Shown in pieces: positions 53,060 to 64,000 of a stretch of 64,000 nucleotides of DNA. Location: contig CM063111.1 of NCBI GenBank assembly GCA_031841125.1, positions 34,112,955-34,176,954 on the forward strand. The letters are read 5' to 3'. How positions within the stretch are numbered: position 1 is the stretch's first letter; each line of letters opens with the position of its first letter. Position numbers and translations under genes: made by a program. The notes below the pieces were generated by a model. It did no database searches. It was not told the origin of the DNA and saw only the letters and a list, made by a program, of their open reading frames with translations. Source of the DNA: Acanthococcus lagerstroemiae. Lineage: Eukaryota > Arthropoda > Insecta > Hemiptera > Eriococcidae.

Positions 53060-54230
53060 CCAATCAAGATCAACAATCGATCACCAAATAGTAGAAAAAG
53101 CTCACGATTACAACCTAGAAACTTTCCCCTCTTTGACTTCCAGAAAGTCTCAGACACGGTGGAGGGGCTTTGAAGAAACTGGGGATAAACCCGAAATACA
53201 TCAGAATTATCAAAAATATGAAGGGGCCAGAGCCCATGTAAAGACGAATAAGGCGGAGGAAAAAATTCAAAATCGATCTGTTTAACAGCGCGTTAGAGGA
53301 AATTTTCCGGGGATTGAATTGGAAGGGAACGGGATAAGAATAGATGGAGAATATTTAAATAATTTACGATTCGCGGACGATGTGATGGTTATAGCTAATT
53401 TAGTAGAAGAAATACAAAACAATTAGCAGAAGAGTTGTATCAAGAAAGCAAAAAGGCGGGACTAGAAAATGAATTGGGAGAAAACGATATTGTCAACAAA
53501 TAGGAAGATGGAAACAGCAGTACTAATAGGGGGAATAGAAGTTAGAGGAAATGAAGAAGTAACATATCTGGATCAAATAATATCATTCAAGAATAGAAGG
53601 GATAAGGAATTGAACATGAGAATAAAGAAAAGGGGGAAAAGCTATTGGGAGCTTAAAGAGATTCATAAGGGGAAAATGAGGCAAAAATTAGAAACATGGG
53701 AAAACTGTAGAAGTCCAGTCCTCACGTATGGTGCCCAAACCTGGGCCTTGACTAAGACAGAAATTGATAGATTAGGAAGTACACAAAAAGCAATGGGGAG
53801 AAGTATGTTAAAAGTAAAGAAGGAAAGATAGGATAAAAGATATAGCAATAAGGAAAAAAACTGGATTAATTAGGATGGAATATTGCACCCAGAAACTTGA
53901 ATGGAAATATGCGGGACATATAGACAAAGAGAGGGAAGATGGGAAAGAAAAATGGAGAGATAGGTGCCATACGGAAGGAAAAGATCGGTAGGAAGGCCAG
54001 TGACGCGTTGGTGTGATGTATTCAAAAAAGAAGTTAGGACCATTATGGCGAAGGGAAGCGGCCATCCGGAGAAAATGGAGGGACGTTGGAGAGGCCTATG
54101 CTCAAAAAAGGGGCGAGGAAATACCGAGGAGGGGGAACATCTACCACCTGACTCAACCATAATAGGTATTAAGTACGGACAATGACTGTATCCTCGGCTT
54201 ATTATAAATAAATAAATAAAAATATCCCTC
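53060..54230 (+). pseudogene. RTE/BovB-like LINE: RT to 3' end
   Basis: STIDHQIVEKAHDYN and PLFDFQKVSDTVE (RT block with the first Asp) at about 53069, KKLGINPKYIRIIKNMKG, then a degraded 'QGD' block, DLFNSALEEIFRGLNW, and the catalytic box LRFADDVMVIANLVEE at about 53365. After shifts comes an open frame from 53469: VTYLDQIISFKNRRDKELNM, SPVLTYGAQTWALTK. The end is GRPVTRWCDVFKKEVRTIM (53990) and the last codons YGQ-stop at 54184, with an (AAAT)n tail to about 54225. Intact FADD but no intact ORF; no endonuclease. Confidence 0.85.
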
Positions 54231-54234
54231 CAAA

Positions 54235-55776
54235 ATGTTTCGGTGGGGACAGTGTCGTTTGGTAGTTTTTACTACTTCATTCATGATTGACTATCGAGGT
54301 CATGAGTCGCTCCGTTATCCGGACAACGAGACACTTGGGAGTTACCAAATTTTGGGCGACTTACTACCCTACGCCTTTGTAATTAACTCCTTTTACTGGT
54401 GAACATGTGTTTTTCCTGAGCACCTACTCCAAGAACAAGAATGATGAATTAGATGAATGTGGGACACGTCTCAAATTTGTTAATCCGCCACTATTTTACC
54501 TACAAAATGTCCCCCTCCGCCTGGATAACTTTCGTTTTACGCTGTTGACTCAGACAACGGATGCGATATAGGCTGCTCCTCCTCCCCCGAAAACAAGTTT
54601 ATCGTATCCTGTAGGAACAGTGAAAAGGTACTTTAATCAAACGAGAAGAATAGAAATGAAATATACCGGCTGGAAGTGCCGCAGAGTGGCGGAGATTTTT
54701 CCATTTATTCCACGGACGATGAATTCACTGCGCCGTCCCCAAGCATACGTCAACAACAAATGGAAAAATAATCTATTTCACTGGAGACTGCGAATAATTT
54801 TATAATAATTTGACGCGGAAAACGAGCGAAGTAAATGCGAGCGGAGAAAAAGCGAATAAGAAAGGGAAAAAAAGGAATCCGGTATAGAAAAGGTGAATGG
54901 ACACGGAAGAAGAAAATTGAAATGAAAGCACCGGAGACGATATAAAGTGAGTTATCAGAGCAAGAATAGCGGCAGTATCTCCATTTTCGATTTGGGCCCG
55001 TTGGTGTCCATCGATAAATGGATTTTGTGCGGAGGGAAGCGGAGCGGTACGGTGACGGCCGTGTGTCCGAGGAAAAAACCAGGCACGGACTTTTCTTTTT
55101 CGCGTCTCAAAGGGGACCGGGCTGATGCGAATGTGATATCCATCGTTCGTCGTTTTTCTTATCCACCGCCCCCGCGGCCGAAGAAGAAGCCCCGGCTGAT
55201 AAAAGTCTTTTTTCATATTCCCTTTTTATTCCCGGCCCGGTCGCCGCCGCTGCCACACTGCCGGCGAATAACGTAGATTTTTCCAATTTCCCTAAAGATT
55301 CGTAAATCGTTCGTTTGTTGATTTATAGATAAAAACGGGTTACACCCTTCGCCTTCGCCTTTGCGCTTCCTCTGTCTCCACTCCCCATGCAGTTCAAAAC
55401 ACCTAGCGCACATTTGTCTTCCGAGTTTTCTTAATTCAGGTGTTGCTGAGATGCTGCCCGGTATATTACTCCGTCTCGGCCATCAGACCAGCGGCGTCAA
55501 AATGTTGCCACGATGGTCAACACGCCGCCACAAGCAATTTTGTAATGACTAACGCTGGTCAAGAAGTGTTTGCAAGTATTAAAACTGAGGCTTCCATTCC
55601 AAAAACGACAATTTCCAGTTACGTAAATTCTATACATATACGTTCAGAAATCTCCACCTTTTTCTTCTCCATGGGAACAACGTCAGAAGAGTTGCCTACT
55701 TGAAAAATTCAAAAAGTGGCAGGGGCAAACCAGCTACTTTCTCCTTCACTGCTAGTAAGACGAAGACAGACATAAG
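54235..55776. other. Unique island 10
   Basis: No gene or repeat recognised. Overlapping frames on both strands at 54800-55276 are mutual shadows in CpG-rich sequence and do not resemble known proteins. Confidence 0.4.
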
Positions 55777-56047
55777 CAGGGGCGAAACCATAGGGGGTGG
55801 GGGTTGACCCCACACACCAAAAATTTAGCCGTCGGCATATTTTGAAACTGTTCGTTTGAATTTTTCATTTTTTATGAATGAACCTATGTATTTTTTTTTC
55901 TCTCAATTAAGAAATATGTCGATTAAAAAATCAGCAAACTTTTACTGTTTTTTAAATTCTGTCAGCGACTTTTTAGTTTTCAAAAACTATTTGTCGGAAA
56001 ATTTTACTTCTCCACCTCTCCAAACTGAAAGTCCAATTTCGTTTCTG
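55777..56047 (+). mobile_element. hAT-like MITE, family D, copy 2
   Basis: Starts CAGGGGCGAAACCATAG, ends CAATTTCGTTTCTG. Internal phrases 'gaaactgttcgtttgaattt' and 'tttgtcgg.aaatttt' match the other two copies. No clear target duplication. Flanks are unrelated to block D, so this copy is an independent insertion. Confidence 0.7.
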
Positions 56048-57319
56048 AAAATGGAATACCCTGAACTCCTGTCAGAGACTAGTCAGTCGAAAGCCGAAGG
56101 TTTCCAGTTGAGTATCGAACGTTATCTGAAACGTTGAAACAAAGCTGAATTATAGAAGATATTCCGAAAATCTCAAAGTCGGTAGCAAACGTGGAATTTT
56201 GAATTTCAGTGACTATTCTGTTTTTACTAAATTCTCTGTTTGACCTAAAGCCTGATATTTGAGAAAGTTGAAGATTTTGTTAAAATTTAAAAGTTGAAAG
56301 CAAAGACTTATTTTCCAATGTAATAAGCTGAATCCGATAGAAAATGTTCTATTGTTCAATTTTTGGGCTCTGGTCCTGGTGAATATAGGAGGGTTATTCT
56401 ACGAAAATGTTAATATTTCAGTCCCCAGCAGTTATCTCACACGCTATTAATGATATGGGCATTTAAATTTTTTTCGTTGATTAATATGACTCAATGCTAC
56501 TTTTTGAAACTTTCAGAAGAAAGTTTGATCCGCTTTTAATGAGTCGAAATTGGACCAAATATGCTAAAATGTTCGTCGGCATAGCTGTCCCTCGAACAAT
56601 TTTTTTTTTCTTCTAAATTTTCAAGCTGTATATTAGAACAAACTGACAACGTAGTGCTACTTTAAATTGATGAAGGAATCACAAGGTAACGTTGAAATCG
56701 TATCTTCACAGGTGGGAGTCAGTATGGCCAGCTTTGAAAATTGTCCCTCGATTCTTTGTCTATCGGCATGGCTCTTTTTCAACCAATCACAAAACAGGAG
56801 TTTCAATCTTTTTTCGTCGCAATTAATGGTCAAATTGTATATTTTTATCAAAGCAATACGGTCCGCATATCAAATCCCGTTTTTTTGTGACAAAACTCGT
56901 GTATTCGCGTATTATTGTTTAAAATTAGGAATTTTAAAAAAGTGTCTTTCGACGTGGTCATCTTTATGCAACATTACACCTAATTAATAGGTTAGAATGC
57001 CTTTATCAACTCTTCATATTATTTTTGTTTTGGAATCTACTAATCGACGGCAGAACACTTTTTGTTCGCTATTGTCTTCCGGCATGGACTTTTTAATGGG
57101 TCCTTCGGCATGGCATTCATAATTTTGATTGCCATGCCGAAATACAGATTTCCCTCACTGTCGGCCCAATATTACCAATATGTTATACAGAACGCCTTTC
57201 AACAATTCCCATAAAAAAAAGTTCAAATATCCCCTACTTTCCTCCCTAAAACACCTATCAACATTCTTGAAGAATGACCCAGAAGGAAAATTTAGTCTGG
57301 AACAAAAGTCAAAACTCCA
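56048..57319. other. Non-coding, nothing recognised
   Basis: AT-rich. 'cggcat(a/g)' words recur at 56577, 56763, 57080, 57107 and 57135 and may mark a decayed repeat. Frames on both strands at 56657-56987 are mutual shadows. Confidence 0.35.
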
Positions 57320-57597
57320 TGTGTTTTTCCTATAAGAATGAAGCTTGGGGCACGGATTCCCTTAATCCAATCGACCTGAAACTTCATACTTTTTTTGTTT
57401 GTTTGTTTGTTTGTTTGTTTTTATTTTGATCAATCTAGGAGACTAATCAGAGAGAATTAAAGAAGAAAAAAAAATCACCAAGAGTAAATAACGACTATCT
57501 TAATGTGTAAAGGAAGTTGTGTGTTCCTCATACCTTACCCTCCCAGACATGTGCGCAAATGTGAGTGCTTGGGGGATAAGGTTCCAATCTGCATTTG
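57320..57597 (+). repeat. Duplicated block D, copy 2
   Basis: Matches 44600-44890 in the same orientation. It contains a (GTTT)n microsatellite at 57397-57422 in place of a T-rich stretch of the other copy. Confidence 0.7.
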
Positions 57598-57881
57598 CAT
57601 GGACGAAACTATGGGGGGGGGGGTGTTAACACCTCCAATAATTTGGCAGGTGGGAAATTTTGAAAATGTTCATTTGAATTTTTCATTTTCTAAGAACATT
57701 TACGTTCGTTTGTTTATTTCTTTTTTACTTTATATTTTTTCAATAAAAAAATATTTTGCTAAAAAATCGGTAATTTTTAAAATTAAAAAAAATTTGTCGG
57801 CAAATTTTAATTTAAAAAAATTGTCAACAAATTTTTCTTTTCCACCCCCCCCCCCAAACTGAAAGTCAAGTTTCGTCTCTG
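57598..57881 (+). mobile_element. hAT-like MITE, family D, copy 3
   Basis: Starts CATGGACGAAACTATGG, ends with AAGTTTCGTCTCTG, C run before the right end. It shares its left flank with copy 1 (44891-45144). Confidence 0.7.
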
Positions 57882-58584
57882 GACGTGAAACATGTCATAT
57901 AACAACACAGAGATAGATATATAAGATAGCCATGAGATTTAAGACGTACCAGATGTAAATAATACTGATAGTTACCTTCTCCTCCCCTATTGAGGACACA
58001 TAACGACAGGAGACTTCAGACATTGATCTATCATCTGTTTATTACTGATAGTTAATTTCTAAGACGACAAACATAGGGTAAAGGTTGCCTAAATGACACA
58101 CTGTTGACACTTCCGCTTAGAACTATCGCTCAAACTTCTTTTTTCTTGTTCTAAAATGTGAGATCTATAGGTCAGACCCCCAAGTAAAAGTTGTATGACA
58201 TTCAGGAAAATCCAACCACAGAAAAAGTGCAGGCAGTTGAAACAGAAAAATCATTAATATGTCATCGAACCATTATACCGATGGGGCATGCACAAAATGC
58301 CTAAGTGATATTGTGGTCGAAAAAATGAGGTTGATACAGAAACAAAGAGGTCAGATTTCACCCCCAGGCAGCGTTACTCAAATGAACAAAATCGTGTTAC
58401 GAAATCTGACTCGAAATTCAAAGTTGAGGTAGTACGTTTCCAGCCCTTCGAAGTGTTGATCAACATCTCAAAAACGGTTTGAGCACAAAATTTGACATCA
58501 GCGGTACAAAATGTACAAAATTATGTTATCAACTCTGACCAGTTATTCCATGGGAGGAGGGGGCATGTCTCTAGCTTCCAGGCA
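57882..58584. other. Non-coding, nothing recognised
   Basis: No gene or repeat recognised. Confidence 0.35.
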
Positions 58585-59601
58585 AAAGTTGTTAATAAAG
58601 CTTAATAAAGCTTTTGATAACGTTGAATGGTCAAAAATGTTTCAAATATTTAAGGAGATAAGAGTTAATTATGCAGAAAGAAGAGTAATATGGAACTTAT
58701 ATAAGAATCAAAGGGCTCAAATACTAATAGAGGATGAAATAGGAGAAGGGAAAATTCAAGAAGGAGGGAGACAAGGTTGCTGTTTGTCACCAGTACTGTT
58801 TAACCTATTTATAGAAAAAGTAATTGAAGAAATTAATGAAATGAAATCAGGGGTAAAAATACAAGTGAAGACAGTTAGAATGATAAGACTTGCAGATGAC
58901 GTTGCAATAGTGGCAAGAAGTAAAGAAGAAGTAAAGGAAACTTTGAAAACGCTGAAAATAAAATATAAAATGAAGATGAATAAAACAAAAGTGATTGTAG
59001 TTAGTAGATGAAAACAAATATGTGAAAAAATATAGGAGGTCTAGGAACTGAAATACTTATGTCGTCTGATAACGCAAGATGGAAGAAGTAAAACAGAAAA
59101 GAGTAGAATACTACAAACAAAGAAATATTTTCTCCAAAATAAGAGACATATTAAGGGCAAACATAGATTTGAAAGTAAGACTATGAGATTTCTTTGAATG
59201 TATGTTTGTAGTATAGCATTGTGTGGATGTGAGACCCGGACGACAGGAACACAAGAGAAAAAAAAGAGTAAAAGCTTTTGAAACGTGGTGTTATCGGAGA
59301 AGATTGAAAATCAAATGGATAGAAAAGATCAGGAATGAGGAAGTATTGAAGCGAATAGGAAGAGAAAGAGAAGTTTGGAATATAATTATATAAAGAGATG
59401 AGTTTAAATGATAACTCATAATAGAAGACATCCGGGGATATTGTTATTACTGCTAGAGGGAATGGTTAAGGAAAAGAACTGGAAAGGAAGGCAAGGAATA
59501 AGCTATGAAGAGTAGATAATGAAGGATACAAAATGTAAATCCTTCTCAGAAATAAAAAGATTAGCACAAGGGAGACAAAAGTGGAGAGAGGCAAAACCTA
59601 C
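58585..59601 (+). pseudogene. RTE-type LINE: RT to near the 3' end
   Basis: Begins abruptly inside RT block 3 (NKAFDNVEWSKMFQIFKEI), then RRVIWNLYKNQRAQILIEDE, EGGRQGCCLSPVLFNLFIEK and the catalytic box RLADDVAIVARSKEEVK (58880-58930), all in one 166-codon frame to 59011. After the stop the thumb and C-terminal region continue in several frames (GCETRTT, AFETWCYRRRLKIKWIEKIR, NEEVLKRIG). The last trace, RQKWREAKPTN, is at 59590. The box is LADD where FADD is usual. 5' truncated; the 3' end is hidden by the MITE that follows. Confidence 0.85.
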
Positions 59602-59832
59602 CAACTGAGAATTCCACTTCCAAAACGTGCTAACCGCAGTTTTGGACAAATTAGCAGCGCCATCTGACGGTCGAAGGCGGATAACGCCGAAAAACATCAG
59701 CTCAAGTCTATAGAGCTATCTTAATTCAGTGGCAAATAATGATAACACTTACAAAAGGTGCTACATTTTTCTCATTTTTTCGAAAATACCGTTTTTGCAG
59801 TTAGCACGTTTTGGAAGTGAGATCCTCAATTG
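59602..59832 (+). mobile_element. Inverted-repeat MITE, family E, copy 2
   Basis: Ends CAACTGAGAATTCCACTTCC and (reverse complement) CAATTGAGGATCTCACTTCC, continuing as AAAACGTGCTAAC on both sides. About 231 bp, homologous to 50543-50815 in opposite orientation. Confidence 0.8.
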
Positions 59833-60290
59833 AAAGACTAAGGAGTATATTATCATCATCATAGTTAGGATATCTACACGATAAACGACAAAGAAGCTTC
59901 TTGTGGAGAAATAGATGAAATATGGATCTGGATTCGATTTGAATTTAGAACTATTTACAAAAGATCGACAGCTCGTAGATTCGATTTGTACGACCTGGTT
60001 ATATTAACTGAATCAGGTGCGCCAAATGTGACCACTTTTCAAATCAATGAGCTGTGAGAATTATGAAGAAAAGGTAATACTAAGTGAGTGGACGAAGGAG
60101 GACATGTCAACTCGATTCTGGTACTTTGCGTTCCCTTCTATTGTCTAAGTGGTCACATTTAACTCATCTGCCCTACCACGACTGTGAAGAATTATGAAAT
60201 AAAAATAGTCGCTTCTAGAAAAGAAGATCTGGAATGTTTAGGGAAGAAGGATGCTCATGAAATGTTCCATTAACGTCCCATATACTTGTG
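59833..60290. other. Non-coding; possible small inverted-repeat element
   Basis: 'aaatgtgaccactt' at 60025 is mirrored by 'aagtggtcacattt' at 60149, with about 110 bp between. No target duplication was found. Confidence 0.35.
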
Positions 60291-60344
60291 TCTGGCTGCG
60301 GTGCACCAGAATTCCAGGTTAATGCTGAGTGAGCATTGCCTTGA
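60291..60344 (+). mobile_element. R1-clade LINE 3' UTR, copy d, first part
   Basis: The phrase 'gaattccaggttaatgctga' matches copy b (minus strand of 23560). The UTR continues after the hAT insertion at 62470. Confidence 0.75.
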
Positions 60345-60559
60345 CAGTGGCGGAGCTAGCTTTTAATTTTGCATGAGCCATGTAAAAAGGAACAATGGCG
60401 GTAAGGACTTACGAGGTGTTTGAGGGCCGTAGACCTACAAAAACAACGGTCCGAGGGGCTATTTTACACTTATTCCTTTTTTAAATAACTTATTTCATGT
60501 TTAACGAACTAATAACAACATGCATCCAGAATAAAAGTCAATAAAAATGAACAATTTTT

Positions 60560-62440
60560 CACCAAAACAAAACCATTTCATTGAATTTAGAATTTTGATT
60601 ATGCTTCTGTTTTATGAGATCATTATACAATAGTAAGATATCTGTCAAAAGTTTCTTAAATGCAACACAAGTCGAAATTTGCGATGTCCATCTTGTGTAG
60701 CATATTCTCTTCGTGTTCCATGAGTTTCACATGAGGATTGACCAATTTTTGTAGCTCAATGAACATGGCATGAATAGCAGAGCCTGACATAAGAACATAT
60801 TGAGATTCCAAAATTCCGAAAAATTCCTCCCCATTTGCTGCATTTTTACATAACTCTACTAAAATTAGATTCACATGAATATATAGAGCTTGAGGATAGG
60901 ATGCATGGAATCGTGCTTGCACGCCCTTTACATTGCCACATACCACACTTGCACCATCTTATGTCTCCGCGACGCATTTACTCATATCAACTGAACATTT
61001 CTTGAGTTGGCCTTCAATATACGTGGATAATGATTCAGCATCTAAACTTTGAGCAGGTTGGAAACCAAGGAATCTTTCATAAATGGTGCCTTCCAATCAA
61101 GGCCGCACTTAGCTTTTTTCCGCTTTTGGGCTATGAAATTCTGTGTGCCTTTTCTTCTTTTTTTTCGAGCGGGTGGGGCTTAGGAGGTCCCCAGGATGCA
61201 AAAATGTAGGTGGTAATTAGCGTTTTTTGGAGATGAAAAATCCGTAATTCCTGGTAATCATTTGTTAAAAAGAAGTTTTCAACTTTTTCATCTATCTATG
61301 AATGAATTTATTTTTATTAGTCAAACAGTCTGCTTCATTTATCTTTATCGTTTCACTCTTTTCGAGTGAACTATAGGCTTTTTAAAAAATTGTATTTCGT
61401 TTGCCGCCCCGGGCAGCCTCTAAAAATCTGCTGCCTTGGGCTGAAGCCCCTTCAGCTCATGCCTAAATACAGGCCTGCTTCCAAGTAATACCTGACTTTA
61501 CCAGATATTTGTTCCGTCTTTGAAACGTCCTTAGACTCATCAGCTATCACTGTGAACCACAAAGTTTTCTTCAATTCTTCACTTATTTTTGTCCAAAACT
61601 GAATCTGCCATTATTTCGAAAAATTCGTTCTGTATTTCAGGACTCAAGTATTTTGCATTAAGAGGCATGGACTCAATTTTATTTTTCAAAAAATCATAAT
61701 TTTCCGCAAGGTCTAAAGATTCAAGAAAATTACCTTCATTAAGGCTATCAGATCAGCTCTTTCATCATGACCCCTGATCTATACCTTGATTGGCAGTGGA
61801 AAGTAAAACTCGAACTATAGTTCGCAAATACAACCGATTTCCCTTCACCAAACGAGCATGACTTTCATTCACTATAGCAACAACTGATGTTCTATCATCT
61901 TTACTTTTTGACAAATCTTGAAAACACTGCCATTTAGTAAAGCTATTTCAATGATCTGCACTGCGTGCGTGCTGTTGAAAACCGAAGTGCTTCTCAGAGG
62001 CCCTCTTCCAATTTTTATAACCAGTTTCAATAAAGATTCTTTCAGCCATATTGACTCCAAAAAATCGACAAGAAAAACAAAATGCCGCATCAGCCGTGAT
62101 ACTGTATTCTAATCATGAGTATTTTTCGTACCACTTTGAAGTGAAAGAACGCAACCTTTGGCCATAATATGTAGTTTTACGGATAAGATCTCATTACTGG
62201 CTGTTTTGGCCCTTCATTGATTGACTGGGACAGATCTGATGAACCACGAGCAGCAGGTAATGGTAACGATTCATAATGCAGGCCTTGCCACATCTTCAAT
62301 GGAAGACATTTCATCATCCTCGTCCTCATCTTCGAAAGTATCACTGCCACTATCATCTACTTCAATGTTTTCATACGTCTCTCTCATTATAGTGTCAGGG
62401 GATTTTTTTCAGCGCCTCAGAAACCGGGTGGGCCTGGCCC
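60560..62440 (-). pseudogene. hAT transposase (ZMYM1-like/DUF4371 type), broken
   Basis: Reading downward: an acidic Ser/Asp/Glu region (62330-62280); YYGQRLRSFTSKWYEKYS-stop-LEYS; a TTF-type zinc-finger region split by frameshift (AAFCFSCRFFGV, KNWKRASEK, then EIALLNGSVFKI at about 62090-61900). After degraded sequence, GKVRYYLEGTIYERFLGF, AESLSTYIEGQLKKC and VAET-stop-DGASVVCGN at about 61500-60960, and the open frame 60946-60656 (VKGVQARFHASYPQALYIHV, SGSAIHAMFIELQ). In another frame 'YTRWTSQISTCVAFKK' follows to about 60570. The C-terminal dimerisation region is absent. At least four frameshifts or stops. Related proteins occur widely as 'zinc finger MYM-type protein 1-like'. Confidence 0.85.
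61098..61477. mobile_element. 380-bp hAT-like element nested in the transposase
   Basis: Ends CAAGGCCGCACTTAG and (reverse complement) CAGGCCTGTATTTAG. Flanks CTTCCAAT (61090-61097) and CTTCCAAG (61478-61485). Removing the element and one flank joins the transposase reading frame (RYYLE to GTIYERF) without a shift. Contains 'gccgccccgggcagc', a phrase common in hAT-derived MITEs. Confidence 0.9.
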
Positions 62441-62469
62441 ATGCGTGCCCACGCCCAGCTTCGCCACTG

Positions 62470-62900
62470 TGCCTCAGTCAGTAGGGTGTCCCATAACGGA
62501 ATCTGGTGGCCGAGTGGATAGCGCGCTGGTCTCAGAATCCGGAGGTCCCGGGTTCGAGCCCACATAGCAACTCGCTACATTTCGACCTAGGCCGGATTTT
62601 CGGCAAGAAGTGAAGAGGACTAAGACAGCCCTAATAGCCTCCCCGACGTCTCTGAGGTAATGCTCGAAAAGAGCGGATTCCAGGGCTCGGGTTGAGTGCA
62701 AAAATCAGAAAAGAAGAAGGGTGTCCCATAATGGCCCTGGCAGCACAGCGCGAATCCGAAGCGGAGAGGCAAAATGGGAGCCCAGGCCAGCCTCAAGACG
62801 TCCCTCACTGATGAGATACTCGAAAGGGTAGTTTCCGAGATCAGGGATGCGGAGTCTGGAGAGCCAATTTGGTACGTGTGCATCGCCATATTTATGCTCC
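62470..62900 (+). mobile_element. R1-clade LINE 3' UTR, copy d, remainder
   Basis: 62470-62499 and 62719-62900 continue the UTR begun at 60291; the SINE at 62500-62718 interrupts it. Landmarks: ccctggcagcacagcg, atactcgaaagggtagtttc, tttggtacgtgtgcatcgcc. Confidence 0.8.
62500..62718 (+). mobile_element. tRNA-derived SINE, copy 4
   Basis: Head 'ggtggccgagtggatagcgc', box B GGTTCGAGCCC at about 62551, body 'gctcgaaaagagcggattcc', tail 'gaaaagaag'. The target duplication AGGGTGTCCCATAAYGG (62483-62499 and 62719-62735) is 17 bp with one mismatch and lies within the R1-type 3' UTR. Confidence 0.95.
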
Positions 62901-64000
62901 ACTAATGGAATGTCCCTGTATACTTAGATACAAATAAATTTTGATTTTATAAGGGGTGCCACCACAAAACATTCCTAGCTTGAAGTCCCTAGATGAGCAC
63001 CAGCGCCAGAGCGTCCTCCCAGCCAATCGCTCGAGAATGGATAGGTCTGCAATTAAAATCCAGTTCCGGCGATTATCATTTTCGTGCGCCGGAATTCGTG
63101 TTATTTTTCGAATCGCGACGATTTTTCGGGTATTTCACCGAATTGGCCGCGCTGCTGGTTGGCTGGCACTGTATTGGCATTGCGATGTACGAAACTATTT
63201 CGTCAATCTGAATCTGTCCCGCGAACAACCGGTTACCTCGGACATTAAAATAATAATTTGAGGAGTTATTAAAAAACGTTGCATAGAAAAACGTCTCGGT
63301 GGCTCAATTCCGGTGTACACGAAGGAGAAAAAGCCCTCTCCCTTCCCCCTTAAAAAAACGTTCGTAACGGAATGCTCGTTGAAAAAAACAGATTTGGAGA
63401 TCTACCGGCTACTGGAAATAACCCGGGTACATCATCGAGCTGGACGGCGGACGACGGACGGCGGACGGTGGCAGTCTTTCGGATAGTTATGCTCTGTCAA
63501 TTTTTTTTTCAGCGTATTTTTTGTCAGTATTATGCGCGTATCTGCCTTCATAGCATATTAATACGAACAGGTAAGAAGATATTGGCGCCCGGCGCTACCA
63601 AGTCGTCTCCGTCTGCGCGTCTTTGTGTGGTCCGGAAAGAACGACAACGACGACGACCATTACGAAAAATGATAAACGCGCCTCAAACGATGACGAGAAT
63701 TAGCTAAGACTACTATTTGATTAATGGTTCTGCATCCTCTTTTGGCTTTTATAGAGATTTTTTTCTCCCTTTTTTTTCTTTTTTTCAGCAAACAAATAAT
63801 ACTGGCACGCTATTTTTTTAGCGATCGAAATCGGTATCTCGCATTTTAATTACGATATAAGTATACGTTGATTGATGCCAGCCATTCCACGAAATTACTA
63901 CATCTTCGAGCAGATTAAACGGAATTCGCGAGTGCGTCGAGATTACTAAACGGTCGCCGTTCTCGTTTCGATTCATTAACGCATTCGATTGCCGCTGGCG
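62901..64000. other. CpG-richer unique island 11
   Basis: No repeat or known protein. The frames 62956-63261 and 63372-63707 are short and unsupported. Confidence 0.4.

Larger units (their letters stand above)
60345..62469 (-). mobile_element. hAT transposon, 2125 bp, defective
   Basis: Ends CAGTGGCGGAGCTAGC and (reverse complement) CAGTGGCGAAGCTGGGC. The 8-bp flanks are TGCCTTGA (60337-60344) and TGCCTCAG (62470-62477); the UTR of copy b supports an original sequence close to tgtctcaa/tgcctcag, so the left flank has mutated. It carries a broken transposase on the minus strand and a nested 380-bp element. Confidence 0.9.

Overview
This is a nuclear window from an animal, most likely an insect. 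It contains no host protein-coding gene that I can recognise. The evidence is its repeat population: decayed R1-, RTE-, I- and LOA-type LINEs, hAT and mariner transposons, a Helitron helicase scrap, a tRNA-derived SINE, and a piece of mitochondrial cytochrome b that reads Trp at TGA (invertebrate mitochondrial code). I cannot fix the order; Hymenoptera or Hemiptera would fit, but that is a weak inference. Almost every open frame over 60 codons is either a fragment of a mobile element or a chance frame in AT-rich or simple sequence.

Layout. 1-6.2 kb: LOA-type LINE scraps, a large foldback element (2305-4010), two copies of an older repeat, and two hairpin elements. 6.2-9.1 kb: a possible element, then a CpG-rich unique island. 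9.1-12.2 kb: a hAT-type element with a SINE inside it, an R1-type 3' end, a unique island and a second SINE. 12.6-15.3 kb: a chimeric LINE relic (-) and a 1.38-kb hAT-type element with a perfect 8-bp target duplication. 17-20 kb: the C-terminal PHD finger of a pogo-like transposase, a small hAT-like element, a SINE and a 5'-truncated LINE. 22.3-24.9 kb: three fragments of one R1-clade LINE, two of them head to head, with 33-bp in-frame minisatellites. 26.5-32.6 kb: the NUMT, the Helitron scrap, an RTE LINE split by a mariner-type element, and an I-like LINE whose RT has been deleted. 32.6-34.5 kb: a CpG-rich, TAATTA-rich unique island. 34.5-38.8 kb: LINE 5' parts (ORF1 and endonuclease) and a second foldback copy. 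41-42.1 kb: an 84-bp tandem repeat and an RT scrap. 44.6-45.1 and 57.3-57.9 kb: a duplicated repeat block. 46.7-51.1 kb: hairpin and hAT-like elements in and around RTE relics. 52.9-54.2 and 58.6-59.6 kb: two more RTE relics. 60.3-62.9 kb: an R1-type 3' end carrying a hAT transposon (itself carrying a 380-bp hAT-like element) and a SINE. 62.9-64 kb: unique sequence.

The elements work as a record of successive transposition. In several cases the target-site duplication is intact, and in three (mariner in RTE, the small hAT-like element in the hAT transposase, the TA hairpin in an older repeat) the uninterrupted host sequence is visible or can be inferred, so the order of insertion can be read. 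The most promising possibly undescribed items are the foldback family with subrepeated arms, a roughly 50-bp similarity between the tRNA SINE and the R1-type 3' UTR, and the 33-bp minisatellites inside an R1 reading frame. I found no defence, toxin, CRISPR or biosynthetic system.
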